DNA of 64,000 bases from Tetrahymena elliotti 4EA (lineage: Eukaryota; Ciliophora; Oligohymenophorea; Hymenostomatida; Tetrahymenidae): the NCBI GenBank assembly GCA_000231825.2, contig JH720335.1, positions 124,001-188,000 of the forward strand, given 5' to 3'. The position numbers and the translations under genes were made by a program. This document shows positions 23,923 to 36,583 of the stretch, piece after piece. The notes beneath the pieces were generated by a model. The model saw only the letters and a list, made by a program, of their open reading frames with translations. It was not told the origin of the DNA and did no database searches. Every line of letters begins with the position of its first letter. Position 1 is the first letter of the stretch.

Positions 23923-26900
23923 ATGAATTATAAGAAAACGGAAGATAATGCTAGACTTGGATAAACAAGACAACAGTAAATGATTCAAAAAGAAATTATT
24001 ATTTCAGAAAATCAAAAAGCCAAATTTAAATAAGAAGATGACACTCTGGAACTTAAAGACGCATAAAAATAAGGAGTTTTACTTTAGAATCTCTAAGTAT
24101 GCTCTGCGGAGATTAAAAACATAGATTCAGATGTTAAGATAATCAATCGATAAGACAATTAGATTTAAAATAATGAAGGTTTATTAAAGAAAAAATAAGG
24201 AGAAAATAAATAATAAAAATTATAAAATGATGCTGAAAAAAAGGAATAAAAGCAAAAGAAATATTCTACTATTAATTTGCTGCAAAATTAGTATTCTAAA
24301 ATATAAAATCCAATAGTAGCAGACATTATTTCTGACAAGAAAGACTCAACCAATTACTTAGTTTAGATAGTTTTTATTTTGGCTTTTTTTATAGAGTAGA
24401 TAGCAACGGAAGAGTATCATTAGTTATATGAATACTTAATAATATCTGCATTCTTTTTATTATGTATAATTAACTATCTATTAATTAAGTACTAGGAGTT
24501 TAGGTATTTGCATTTAGTGTAAATTGCTAATTCTATAATGGTTACTGTGATAGTAGGTTTATGGGTTTACAATAATTAGCATAATCAAAAAGACGATGTT
24601 TAAAGATACACTTAACGAATCATTAAGTCAGGTACATCTGTAGGGAATTAGGATGCAAATAATAGCAGTAATAGCTAAGTGTAAAATAACTGCTCAATTG
24701 ATAATAGTCTAGAGAATGATATCTACAAATTGCTACTTTTATCATAATCTAAATTTTTTTTTTAAGGAGCTATTCTGTATCACTTACAAGATTGCTTAAA
24801 TAAACACTTAATTCCAAAATATAGATAATTTATTAGTATTATAACCTCTTTATCAATTGCAGTCTTATTTTATGTCATATAAATATTTCAAGATCATAAT
24901 TCAGATTTTGATTTAGCAATCAAATGTCTTTTTTTGATTTCTCTCATTATTCTAATTGAAAAATTCTAAATGAGAAATCTATCTTCATATCTGATATCCT
25001 TTTAGGCATTAAAAAAATATTTCACACTCTCTTTGTGCAATAGAAGTTGTTATGGCAATAACATATAAATAGAAATCAATCCCAAAGACTTAACTTCATG
25101 CAAAGTAATTTATGGCAATTAATAGCTTTCTTCTGATTTGCTTAGTGATTCCATGTCGTTTTTTCGGAATTTCCAGCTCGATCCTTTTAGTTTAACCAAC
25201 TACAACAAAATTGAGTAAATAGATTAAGGAGAAGAAAAAGCTGTCTCACAAGAGGCTGATATTAATAACTTTGATTTCGGGGCATCGACTGAAAAACTAA
25301 AGATAAAAAACTTTGATAAAATTTAAAAAATACTATCAGCTAAACTCCACACAGCATCAAAGCAATTTATTGAATAAAAAATACTAAAGTTTAGTTCTAG
25401 TGAATTAAATAGGAAAAGAAGTTTAAAACATTCGAATCCAACAATTGTAAGTTTAAAAAGAATTGGCCAAGATGATAAAACTGCAGTAAAAGAAGGAGAA
25501 CAACCTATGACTATAGGATTGATGAACACAAATATCAATATCAATAAAACAGACAATTTAATCCCAACCTTTAGAAACACAAATAACAAAAATAATACTT
25601 TTTAAGGTAAATTTAATCACTTTCATTAAAATATTCTTTCTTCTTTCTTTAATGAATTAAAACAAAGAAACAAATAAGAAAAAATCCAATCCAATAATTC
25701 GTTATTTTACAGTGTCTCTATTTTAATTAATTTAATTTCGAAATTGTTTCTTTGATGTTCAAGAGTATATTTTTATTAATTAATAATAGATTACAGTGAA
25801 CAGTAAAATAATGGTGGTGTAGCAAATTAAAATGACAAAGATTAGCTAAATATAATTCCATCTTTGATTAAAGTTTAAAAAAATTCTTTTAAGTCAGATG
25901 AGATCAATACACAGTCACCTGCTCCTAAATAGGGTAGTGAGAAAGCAGAAAAATAGGCATATATTTCTGATGATAAGAAAGATACAAATAATCAAGATAC
26001 ATACAGCTTAAAAACAAATGAATAATCAAGAGTTTTGCCTTCCTCATTAGCAAATCGTTACCACACTTTAGAGGATATTATCAAAGATCCTAATCTAAGA
26101 TCAATACAACTTTAAGGAAAATTTAAAAAAAGTGAAGGATAAAAAACTTAGTATTTGTCAATAACTTTAATAAAATATCATAATATATTTTAGAATGAAA
26201 TAATAATTGCAACAATAACAGACATTACTTCTATCTAGGAAATAAACAACTTACAAAAGGAAGTACAATTTAAAGAAATTATGTTTGCTAATGTAACGCA
26301 TGATTTAAGAACTCCTTTATATGCAATTAAATACTCTATAGACAAGCTCAAAGAAATTTTCCAAATACACTAATGTAATAACATTCTTGAGCAAAAGGAG
26401 TAGATTTAATAAAAAATTAAGGACCTATAGCACAGCGAAGTTAATGATTTACATGAATAAATTAATATCTCTGTTGCTAACACTCATCTTATGGAAGCAA
26501 TCATTCAGGATATTATAGATAACAACAGGAATAGAATGGGTATTTCAATTTTTTATTGCATAAAAAATAAGCATCTCTTTTTTATCAATTATTTTTATTA
26601 TTGATTAGGTAAATTAGAAACAGATATTAGATAATTTAATCTGATGGAGTTACTACTGGAAATGGAAAAATTGATGGAGATTATTTTATGGGAAAAGAGA
26701 AAGAAAATAAAATTAAAATTTTAAATATGTAATTCAATAAAATAAAATAGCTTGATTTATTCTGATTCTCAGCGTTTGAAATAAGTTTTAATGAATTTAA
26801 TCAGCAATTCAATTAAGTTCACTAAAAAAGGAGGAATCCTTATCAAAGTCACTAGAGTATTTCCTAAAGAAAGCAAAAATGTAGAAAAATATTTAAATTC

Positions 26901-29900
26901 ACCATATAAAACTAATTTAAAGCAAAAAATTGCTGAAATTGTTGAGTAAAATGAGCCTTCCTAAAACCAAATTAATACAAGCTTAGCTGATAAGATGAAA
27001 GTTTTGAATGAAAATTAGCTCTTTGCATGCTATTAGGAGAACGTTTTTTCATTGGGATTGATTAAATTCTAAATTATAGATACTGGAATAGGAATGAATG
27101 ATAAAGTCTTAAAAAGTTTATTTACACCATATAATACTCATAATAATGAAAACATGAACAGACATGGTATAGGCCTAGGTCTAACTATTTGCAAGACAAT
27201 AGTTGAGAAACTAGGACCTTTTTAGCTTAAAGTCGCATCTAAAGTAAAAAACTAAAATTTTTATAAAAGAATAATAAATAAAATAACTTTATTAATATAG
27301 GAAAAAAGAGGTTCTAAGTTTACTTTTTATATTTACCATGATTTACACTAGAGTATGGCTCCCTCTAAATTAGATTAAATAATCCCATAAGAATAGAAAA
27401 GGTAGATTGAAAATACTACAGTAAATAATAATGGATATAATTACAATTAAAAACGAACAATGAACTAAAATGAAGATGAAATATAATAACCTATGGCCTC
27501 ACCTAATAGTTTTGTTAATCTTATCCCTAACAACATAAGTGAGTAAAATCTTAAAAGCGAAATCTATTTAGAGTTTGATATTAAAGAAAAGGCTAGTAAA
27601 TAAGATTCTATTAACAAAAGAAAAGAACTAGATTACTATAAATCAGGTAATAACTAATCTATACTTCCTGAAAGTGATAAATAATCTAGCACATATTAAT
27701 AAGACAGTAGGAGAAAGATAAACTCCGTATTTTAAAGAGGAATAACAAATGGTAGTATCTTCTAAACATATCAATAAAATTATGTATAAAAAACCGATAC
27801 AGAAAAGTCAAATGAAATTGAAGAGAAAGATGAAATAAAAAGTATGAGTCAAAAAGATTACATTCAATAATCAATAGAAAATGGTGAAAATAATAATCAC
27901 CATCATAATTATTTTGATGCTTAAGAAAAGAATAAGAGTCACCATATTGATGTGAGTTAAATTCATAATAATACCAATAACTTTGAATCATTCTAATTTA
28001 TGGCTAAAAGCCCAAAGTTTGTAAGTTTTAACAACACTTAGAGCTAGCATTTTCACTCCGCTAGCAACAATACTAATATTATATAGAATAAAATTTATGA
28101 TAGTATAAACTAAATCAAAGATACTGAGCCTAATCAAAAATCAAACATTTTACAAAAATTTAGTTTCGGAGGCAACAGCAGCACTGTCAAAAAGTACCAA
28201 ATTCAAAGTATAGATAATACAGCTAGTAAAAATAACACTTCTGGCGTTTTTCAAGAAAAAGATGCATTTGAGACAAGTGGAAAGCTTTAAAAGGTTGAAA
28301 CAGAATTGAAAGTTAATTTAGCCCACTCTAGTGAAGAAATTTAAGATAAGCAAGAGAAGCAGTTTTCAGATTTTAACCTCAAATAGGATGAAAATTTACT
28401 TGAAAATATCAACAATATCAACCATAACTCAGCTTAGTAAGTTTTCAATAGTAGTCTAAATTCTACTATTGCTAGTATAGTAATAGGGTAAAAAACAGCT
28501 AATGAAAAAAAAGAGAATGAGAATGAAGGTACATTAAATCCTTTTAGCATTCCATTCATAACTCAAAAACAAAATAGTGAATTCACTGCAAGCAGGCATG
28601 TTATTCACAACCAAATTCATAAATAATGTTAAGTTACCTAATAATAACTCATTTTATAGAAAGTGTAACAGCCTGTGTTAATTCAAACAGAAGAGAGTAG
28701 CTAATAAAGAAGAAACTCAAACACTAGTTCTCCCCGCATTAAATTTGCTTAAAACAACACTAAAAAATAACTTTAAGACTAAAAAAATAAGTCTATGGAT
28801 ATTAAATCTCTAAAATAATATGATTTTTTAGATTAAAATTACATGAATTAAAAGCCTTTTCTATTTAAAAATTAAGAAAACTAAGAAAATGCATTTGGTC
28901 ATGAGTCTTCTATATATCTAAATAATATTGTAGGAGTTGGAGGTTTCCCTAGTTTTATAGTTTAAACTCAAAGCAGGGTTACTCAGCAAAAATCTAGCAA
29001 GATAATTAAAAACCAAAGTTATAATATTATAGAGTAAGCTAAATATGATGAATATATTGATGAACAGTAGCTAGATGAAGACCAAATGTTTAACACTAGT
29101 ATATTATAGTCACTTGAAGATACTTAAGAGCATGCTAATCTAGAGGAAAGTAGTCCTCCTACTATGATAAAAAGTCATTAATTTTAAGTTATGAAAAATA
29201 AAAAGTAAACGAATCAGCAAGATGTAGTTTCTAACTTAAACTACAAAAGTGACAGAGAATCTTAATTAATTTCTAATGACAAAAAAGGTCTCTATATTAG
29301 TAAAATAGATAGATACAATCATGTAACAAATCATAAAATGACAGAATCTGTTTAGTTAAATTATATCAAAAAAATCAAATTTGGTAATCATTTTCATTAA
29401 AAATATTATTTTTATTAAATTTTATTTTAAATTTCTATTTAGGAGTGGCGGAATCAGATGAATAACAAGAAAAATAATATTTAAACATGTTAATTTGTGA
29501 TGATAGTGTTTTTAATATTAAAATTCTCCAAAGACTTCTTTTGAACATTAAAAAATATAAAATGAGCATAGATACTTGTCTAAGTGGAGAGGAAGCTATA
29601 GAAAAATTCTTAGAAAAAAATAAGCCGAATAGTTAAGAACCATATCACTACATATTTTTGGATTGGAATATGCCTATTATGGACGGCTATGAAACTAGCT
29701 CAAAAATAAAATTCTATGTCAAGGATGAGTCGTATTTAGATTGTCCTATTATTATTTGCACAGCTTATGAAGGTATTTTATTTAAAGAAAGCACAATAAT
29801 TAATTCATTTTTTTTAATAAATCTATTAGATACAACAGAAATAAACAAATGCCTTAGAAATGGTACAGATGGTATTTTAACAAAACCAATTTCTTAAGAA

Positions 29901-29969
29901 TAAATTAATGAACTTCTTTCAGACTTTTAATTAAGTAAAGAAAATTTTTCAAAAAATAAAAGTAATTGA
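23923..29969 (+). CDS. Membrane-bound hybrid histidine kinase with receiver domain
   Basis: Six exons join in phase: 23923..25606, 25790..26539, 26609..27243, 27301..29383, 29443..29772 and 29830..29969, giving 1,873 residues. Residues about 140-350 hold several hydrophobic segments (YLVQIVFILAFFIEQIA, FISIITSLSIAVLFYVI, CLFLISLIILI), so the sensor is membrane-embedded. The HisKA box FANVTHDLRTPL puts the phospho-acceptor His near residue 732. The GHKL ATPase follows: N-box NLISNSIKFTKKGG (about 873), G1 IIDTGIGM (about 967), and G2 HGIGLGLTICKTIVEKLG. A 690-residue Ser/Asn/Gln-rich linker leads to a C-terminal receiver: CDDSVFNIKIL, FLDWNMPIMDG (Asp about 1791), and LTKPIS. It should autophosphorylate and relay to its own Asp, then to an HPt partner not seen here. 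No clear PAS or CHASE domain was recognised. Confidence 0.9.
29773..29829 (+). other. 57-bp stop-free intron inside the receiver domain
   Basis: This intron of the histidine kinase gene starts GTATTTTA and ends CTATTAG, is phase 1, has a length divisible by three and contains no TGA. Removing it restores the usual receiver spacing (TAYEDTTEINKCLRNGTDG); keeping it would add 19 residues before the last helix without breaking the frame. Confidence 0.6.
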
Positions 29970-31206
29970 GATAAATAAATAAAGTAACCCCGTATATTAT
30001 CTGACTAATTTTTAACCAAAAAAAAAAAAATCTTATCAAATCATAAAAATATAATTTACTATAAATACAATCTATAAAAAATAATAATAAAATGACGTGA
30101 GAGGAAGAGATTTAATTTAATAATAAATTATTTATCCAAAATTTCTTTTGGACATTAATCAATAATAAATAAATTAAAATTGTATTAAAATATTATCTCA
30201 ATCAAAAATAAATAAAAATGTACATAAATGTTTATTTTCAATTAATGTATTTACATATAACTATTATCTTTATCTTTTCTTACCAAAAATTTAATAATTT
30301 CTATACTCTACTTTAATTCATAAAACTAATTAAATTTACATATTCTCAAATTTATTTTGTTTTGGAATTGTTTTTTATTTAATGGATTAGAAAATAATTA
30401 TTACGAATAAAAGAAATTAATCTAATCAAAAAAATGATTTTAAAGGGTAATATGATAATTTGAATTTCAAAGAAAAAAGTAAAATAGTTAAATAAAAATG
30501 TAAAGTCCAATTAAATTACTTTACCAAAAATATTTAAATACAAAAAAAATATTAGGATAACTATTGGAAAAAAGTATGGTATCTTAAAGCAATTAAATAA
30601 ATGGAAATAGTAACAAAAAGTTAGTTTTAAAGTTGTTTGGTCAGGAAGGAATATTAACTTGATTTAGGAAATTTTTGAGTTTATTTTCTTTTTAATTCAG
30701 AAAATTAATAATGTATTTGCCTATTATTCTAGTCTAACACAAAAACAAAATGTTTTATAATTATAAAATGATTTGTTAATAATCTATCTACTCAAAGATA
30801 AATTGAAGCACTAACAAGACGGTTATTCTTTTTTAATACTAATCTTCTTAAAAACTATTTCAACCACAATTAAGATTTCTAATTCCTTTATATTTTTTAG
30901 TAAATTCAATAAAAAAGAAAAATAAAATCTTAATATTTTGTAAAATTAATGATGGAAAATTAATTATTTTAATTTGAGTATATAAGTATTTTTCTTTTGA
31001 ATAAAATTTTAGATTATCTATAACTTTACCCCAATAACCGAAAACTCAATGTTAACTTTCTGAGTTTTTAAAAATTCGGAAAATTGTTAATAGCTTTTTA
31101 CAGACCTACAAACGTGAATTCATTGTTGCTTTTAAATATATCATATTTTAAATTTCATGAATAAAAAAAGTTAAATTAAATAAATCTTTTTACGATAAAT
31201 CCAAAT
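29970..31206. other. Intergenic, no gene seen
   Basis: About 1.2 kb of AT-rich sequence between convergent genes (histidine kinase and the LRR fragment). No RNA gene or coherent protein frame is visible. Confidence 0.4.
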
Positions 31207-32460
31207 TCAATTAAAGCATATTTAAGCATTTTTTTAACTCTAAAAAAATGAGACCTAATCTGTCATCACAAATAGAAGTGCTGCTATTAGTTAATTATTT
31301 AAATTAATTTAATTTTTTTAAAAATATTCAATCAACTTAAGAATAAGTGTTAAATCTGACAGCATTAAGCATTTTGCAACACCAGCACATAAATCTTAAG
31401 CACCTTATCCTCCTATCCTATGAGATCTTTCAATCAAAATAAAAAATTTAATTTAAATTACTCATTATATATTTTAATTTTGATAGTATTAATATAATTT
31501 TAGAATATTGATAAATCTTTTAAATAGAAGATTCTAAAATAAATGATTTTAGTTAGGCTTTTATGAAATTAATAAATTCAAAAAGAAATATTATTTTAAG
31601 TTTTTACTCTAATGTATGTATGACTTAATTTGGAATTTAAAATAATTTATCTCATCTAAATCAAAAGTAAAATTAATTTCTTATATGATGTAAATATAAA
31701 TTACCCTAAATTTAATAATAATTTTTATAAGCTTTAGCAGCTAGATAGTCCTACCCCTAAATTAGATGCAGCATTTGACCACTAATAATTTTAATTAAAA
31801 TTCGAACTAAACAACTCATTTTGATCATTACTTTAATTAAAATAAATTTTAACTAACAACTTGATTGATATAATTATATTTTACTAAAAACTGAAAGTAA
31901 AAGATTTGAGATTATGAAATCCAGACATTGCTAAACCTAACTCAGAAAATCCTTCAGGGTCTATCAAGTTATAGCTTTAAAATTTTAATTAATTTTATTG
32001 AAATTATTGATGTTAACCCAAACAAAAGCTTTTACCTTAAATTAATGAGCAAAGTAGTTAAATTTTTACAATTAACTAAATTGGTTACAATTGAAAGTGC
32101 TCCATAATTTCTAATTTGGTTAATCCTTTTATTTATTTCAAATAGATGTTTATTAATTTTTAAAAGTCTTAGTTAAAATCAAATTCAACTCAAGAGAAAT
32201 TTGCAAGATTTGAAGATTTGATAGTTTTGACAATGAACTTGATAAGTAATCTATACTTTCATCACCCATTTCATTTTCTCTGTACAATTTATTTAATAAA
32301 TAAAGAATTTAGATATTTGAAATTAGTTATTAAAATTTAAATGAAAATAAGCAAATACTCTAGAGAAAGTTCTAATATTTCCAATTATTGTTGTTTTGAA
32401 AGACAGTCAGATAAGGAAACTATTTCACTGTAGTATAAATATGCATAGCTTGATTAAATT
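31207..32460 (-). CDS. Leucine-rich-repeat protein gene or fragment
   Basis: Repeats of the ciliate type (N-x-IG-x-x-GA...L-x-x-x-L-x-x-C-x-x-L-x-x-L-x-L) are spread over short exons, each about one repeat. One exon ends at 32359 (SDCLSKQQQLEILELSLE). Exons 32190..32279 (NEMGDESIDYLSSSLSKLSN), 32036..32125 (NYGALSIVTNLVNCKNLTTL) and one starting at 31974 (YNLIDPEGFSELGLAMSGF) join in phase. Later repeats read LGVGLSSCQSLQKLLLNLG (about 31745) and IGGQGAQDLCAGVAKCLMLS (about 31390). A TGA lies at 31207..31209. Exon-per-repeat structure with two exons of exactly 90 bp supports expansion by unequal exon duplication. I could not find a convincing start codon or N-terminal domain upstream, so this may be the 3' part of a gene or a relic. 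Likely a protein-interaction scaffold. Confidence 0.55.
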
Positions 32461-33600
32461 ATATTAATTATTAAATATCACTTTTAATAAAAATGATTGA
32501 ACAAATTAAAGAAACTAAAAAGATATTCATAATTAAATTAATATTAAAAATGAGAAATTACTTTAGATTTATTGTTAAATCTTTAAGACTAAATTCTTGA
32601 TAAGATAAGAACTTTTATTTTATAGTAATTTAATATTTATCATTTATTTGATCCATTAATATTAAGTACATCTTTTAAACTTTTAAATTTTTAGTTTTAT
32701 TTCTCCATCATTTTTATTTATTTATTTTCTTTTTGGCAAAAGAATGATATTGATAATTTAAAAAAATAAATATCAAAAAAATATTTAAGCATCTAGATAA
32801 TATTTTTAAAGATCGGAGGGATGAAGAAGGGTTTGTAATTAATATTTCTCTAAATCTATTTTTTATCTAAAATGTAATTGTAATTTGAATAATTATTTTA
32901 AAAACTACTTTTCTGAATTCTTTAAATTAAATTATCTTATTTTCTACAAATTAGTAAGAATAAAAAGTTATTGATTACTGTCATTCCTTAATTACTCATA
33001 CCTTGAATGAGAGTGATGATAATTTTTATTTAAAAATGAAAGAATTGAGTGTGTGATTTCAAGGAATTTAAATTAAGATCAAAATAAGTTTTAATTAGAA
33101 TGGATATTTTTTTTTACAAATAAATATTAGAAATATTGTTTAATTTATGTAATCAATTTTATATTTATTATTATTATTATTTAAAGAATTTTGTTAAGAA
33201 ATTTTTAGACCTTGATAGTTTGTGAAAATAAATGATTTTTGTAAAAATAAAAAAAATTTTAAACTCCACTACCCTCTTTAAAAAAATTCCCTAATTGTAC
33301 ATAGAAGCGATAGTAATTAAATATATAATTTTTAGTAACTCCCTTTATTTTATTATATATCTTCTTAGTTTACATTACAAAGAGTTTTTTATTTTTACAA
33401 AGTGTATTATGCATTTAATAAAATATTTGATGAAAGCTTTTTGGTTTGGTTCAAAAAAGAAAGATAAAAAAATCATTGAAAATAAATCAAAAGATATTTA
33501 GAACTATTTATACAGAATATAAAATAAATATTTTTTTTTTTAAATTATTAACTTTTTTGTAAAATAATAGCTAATAAGATACAATTGAATATGGTGTTTT
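32461..33600. other. Intergenic, no gene seen
   Basis: About 1.1 kb. Short open stretches exist (for example 33295..33501) but lack an ATG start and a recognisable sequence. A GC-richer spot at 32815..32830 is unexplained. Confidence 0.4.
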
Positions 33601-35615
33601 TCATTAATCAACAAATGAGTTAAGAAGAATAAAGCTTTGTTCATCTTAGAAACCTTATTCGTTCCATTTTTTATTGATAAATGAGAATTCTTGCTTTAAA
33701 GATTAAATTTAGTTTGATAATTTAATATCGTCATTGCTGTTTCTAAAGATTCTAAAGTTTTAGAAACTGTATTTTTCTTAGTTTTGACTGAAAATAATGA
33801 AAATTCTATATTATTCAGACTATGCCTTTTCTTCTTCACTTTTAGATTGATATGGAATAGAGACAGTATATTGAGGAAGGAAGCATGGATTAATCTAGTT
33901 TGAGATAATTTCTGCACCAAAAATAGTTTCATTACCTTTTACGTTACCAGGTTTAATAGTTGCAAAAGGGGCATTTTTATACTTATTGAATACTTCTTGG
34001 CCTTGAATTAAAAATAAATAATATTCATAACATAATTAAAAATATCTAAATTATGAGTTTACTTTTAGGAACACCACCAAAAATAAAGAGATCATTATTC
34101 CAGTAACCTATAGTCATACCAATGTAGTCCTTAAGAATAGGCCTATCTTCAAGACTCAAGTGAATTTGTTCACATTGTTCTGTTTGGAAGTTATATCTCT
34201 CAATAGTAATTTAATCTTGCTGAACACCATATTTCTAAAATAAATATTAAAATTGTAAAAACGAATCATTATTTTAATAAATCTAATACATTAATGCCAC
34301 CAGCTATGTAAATATAAGCATGATTCTTACACTTCTCGTATGGGCAAGAGAAGCTATTTTTTTCTTTTTGAGCAATATATGAACAATTATTTTATGTACA
34401 TTTCACTGCTGGCTTGAAGACAGTACTGAAGTTAGCTCTAGGTATAGTCATAGTACCAAGAATTTAAAATTCTTTGATTTCTACAATTCTAGAAGAAATA
34501 TCACGGACTATTTCAGCTACTTCAATTTAATCCATGACTATTCCATTGCAAATACCACCAAAGACATAAATTTTATCATTGGTAACAACAGTTTAGTGGA
34601 AAGCTCTGGGACTATTCAGCATTTATGTGAGTTTAACAGAGAAATCTGAATTATCCTTTTATTGTAATTCGACTAAATAAGTATTTTATAAATAGGGATG
34701 ATAAAAAGGTAATTCTGATTCCTAATTCATTAGTCCTCTTTTAACTTGGATATCTCTAAATTTATTCTGAATAGCTTCGATGTCTGCAATTAATTTATCT
34801 TAATCAATTAAACCATCTTAAAATTATCTCCAAACTCTTTACTATTCATTTTAGAACTAAAACGGACGACCCTTTTCTTATTAAATACCATACAAGAAAT
34901 CTAAATCTTTGTAGTATCCTCCTGAAATAAAAATTTAGTTAGTTCCACAACGAATCATATTGTGACGACATGTGTTGAAAAGAACATCTAAACAATACTA
35001 AAGAATAAAAAATATAAAAAAGAATTTTTGAAAATTGAAATTTACTTTAGTAATTGCTTATTCTTGTTAATCTTCTTAAGTAAAATTTTATTGATTCTTT
35101 TAATCTATAGTCATTACTTCTAATGCTTGAACATATCTATCATAACTTAAGCATATTCTACCTTATCCTTAATCCTTCTTTGCTTAATTAGTTTCTCCTG
35201 TAAGATATGCTAAACTAAAAGGAATGACAGGTAGAGTAATGAAATTTCCAATAGGCTCTTCAATGAATTTTGAACTTTTATCATCTGAATTGAATTAAGG
35301 ATTTTATTTTAATGCCTTGGTACTTGTGTTTAAATACTTTGTAGAAAGTAAGCCAATAGTAAATTTTTTGATGCTAGGATTTCTGTATTATCCAAATTAA
35401 TTGACTTGTAGCTAGTTTTTGTTGCAAAATGGGCATAACATTTCAGATCTCTAAATCATACGAATGCATTTATTGCAAATATTATCAACTGTCTCCATAT
35501 ATTTTTCACATTCTTCATTATTGCAAGGGAAAAACTTCATTCTGACATAATAGTTATCATTCTTGCAAATTTAGCATATGTTTTAAATTGTTTCTCCTTC
35601 GATTTAATTGTCCAT
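33601..35615 (-). CDS. RING-like zinc finger plus kelch-repeat protein
   Basis: Four exons join in phase (35046..35615, 34290..34997, 34063..34234, 33601..34001), giving 616 residues. Residues 14-64 carry eight cysteines in the spacing C-x2-C-x13-C-x4-C-x10-C-x2-C-x10-C-x2-C, an all-Cys RING-like or treble-clef zinc module. From about residue 195 onward come kelch-type blades with the di-Gly signature: NQIFISGGYY, NDKIYVFGGI, HAYIYIAGGI and NDLFIFGGVP, each preceded or followed by conserved aromatic residues. A C-terminal hydrophilic tail lacks repeats. Kelch propellers usually recruit substrates and a RING can bind an E2, so a ubiquitin-ligase adaptor is plausible; this is inference, since the spacing differs from canonical C3HC4. 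Introns are 47-56 bp, and one phase-1 junction sits inside a kelch blade. Confidence 0.78.
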
Positions 35616-36583
35616 CTCTTTCTTGCTTTTGATTAGTTTTAATAAGCTATTTTTTATGATTTCTAGATTTATTGCTATTTTATTTATTTAATAAGAAGAT
35701 TTCTTCTAATTTTATTTTTTATGTCAAAATTTATTACTTCTGATCTGCTCTAATAAAAAATTTTTAATTTTCTAAAAACAAATATAACATTTATGTCTAA
35801 GATTAATTTCTTAAATAATATGTATAAGTATTACAAAGTTAATTTTTTAAAAATCCTATTTATTTAAAATGATTAAAATATTTTTAAAATTATCAAATTT
35901 TAGGCTTATTTTAAACGAATCTTAATTTATCTTAAAGAATATTCAAACTTTTTAAATAATGATTGCACTAAATTAAATGAAATGCATTTGTTCGATATTA
36001 ATTTAAAATTTATTTTTTCTCAAGTTAATTTGAAAGATAATATTGTTTTTTCTTTTTGAAGAAAACTTGAAAAATTTAATTCATTAAAAAATTATTGGCG
36101 AATTCATATTGATAGAAAAGATAAAATATTTATTATTGATTAAGTTATTATTTTAAATAACTAAAATAATGATCTTAAAAGTTATTGATAGACTAAAATC
36201 TATAAATAAAATTTTTGAAAATTTATAAGGTTATTACATTTCTTGAATAACTAAATTTGGAAATCATATATTTATGTTGAATGAAAGAATAGTAGATGAT
36301 ACTTTAAGATATAGTTTTATAAGTCACATGCTGAAGATATAAAATTAAAAATGTAAAACAGTTTTGAGAATAAATTTATTTATTAGTATATAAGTTTAGT
36401 TTCAAAATTTATATCTATCTCCAGTAATAGACTTAAAAATATTCTTGAAGTAAGTGATTTTTGTGAAATAAATTAGTCAGTTTGTTTTGATACTCATTCT
36501 ATCTTAAACAAAGTTAAAGTATATTAATTGATTCTTATATTTTATTTGAACCAATTTTATATTGTAAAACATTATTAAGACTC
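35616..36583. other. Intergenic between kelch and HMG genes
   Basis: About 970 bp between the start of the kelch gene and the end of the HMG gene. Very AT-rich with no gene seen. Confidence 0.45.

Noticed and set aside
33295..33501. Plus-strand open frame with hydrophobic start
   Set aside because: It has no ATG start at its beginning, no family signal and a composition like surrounding AT-rich DNA.
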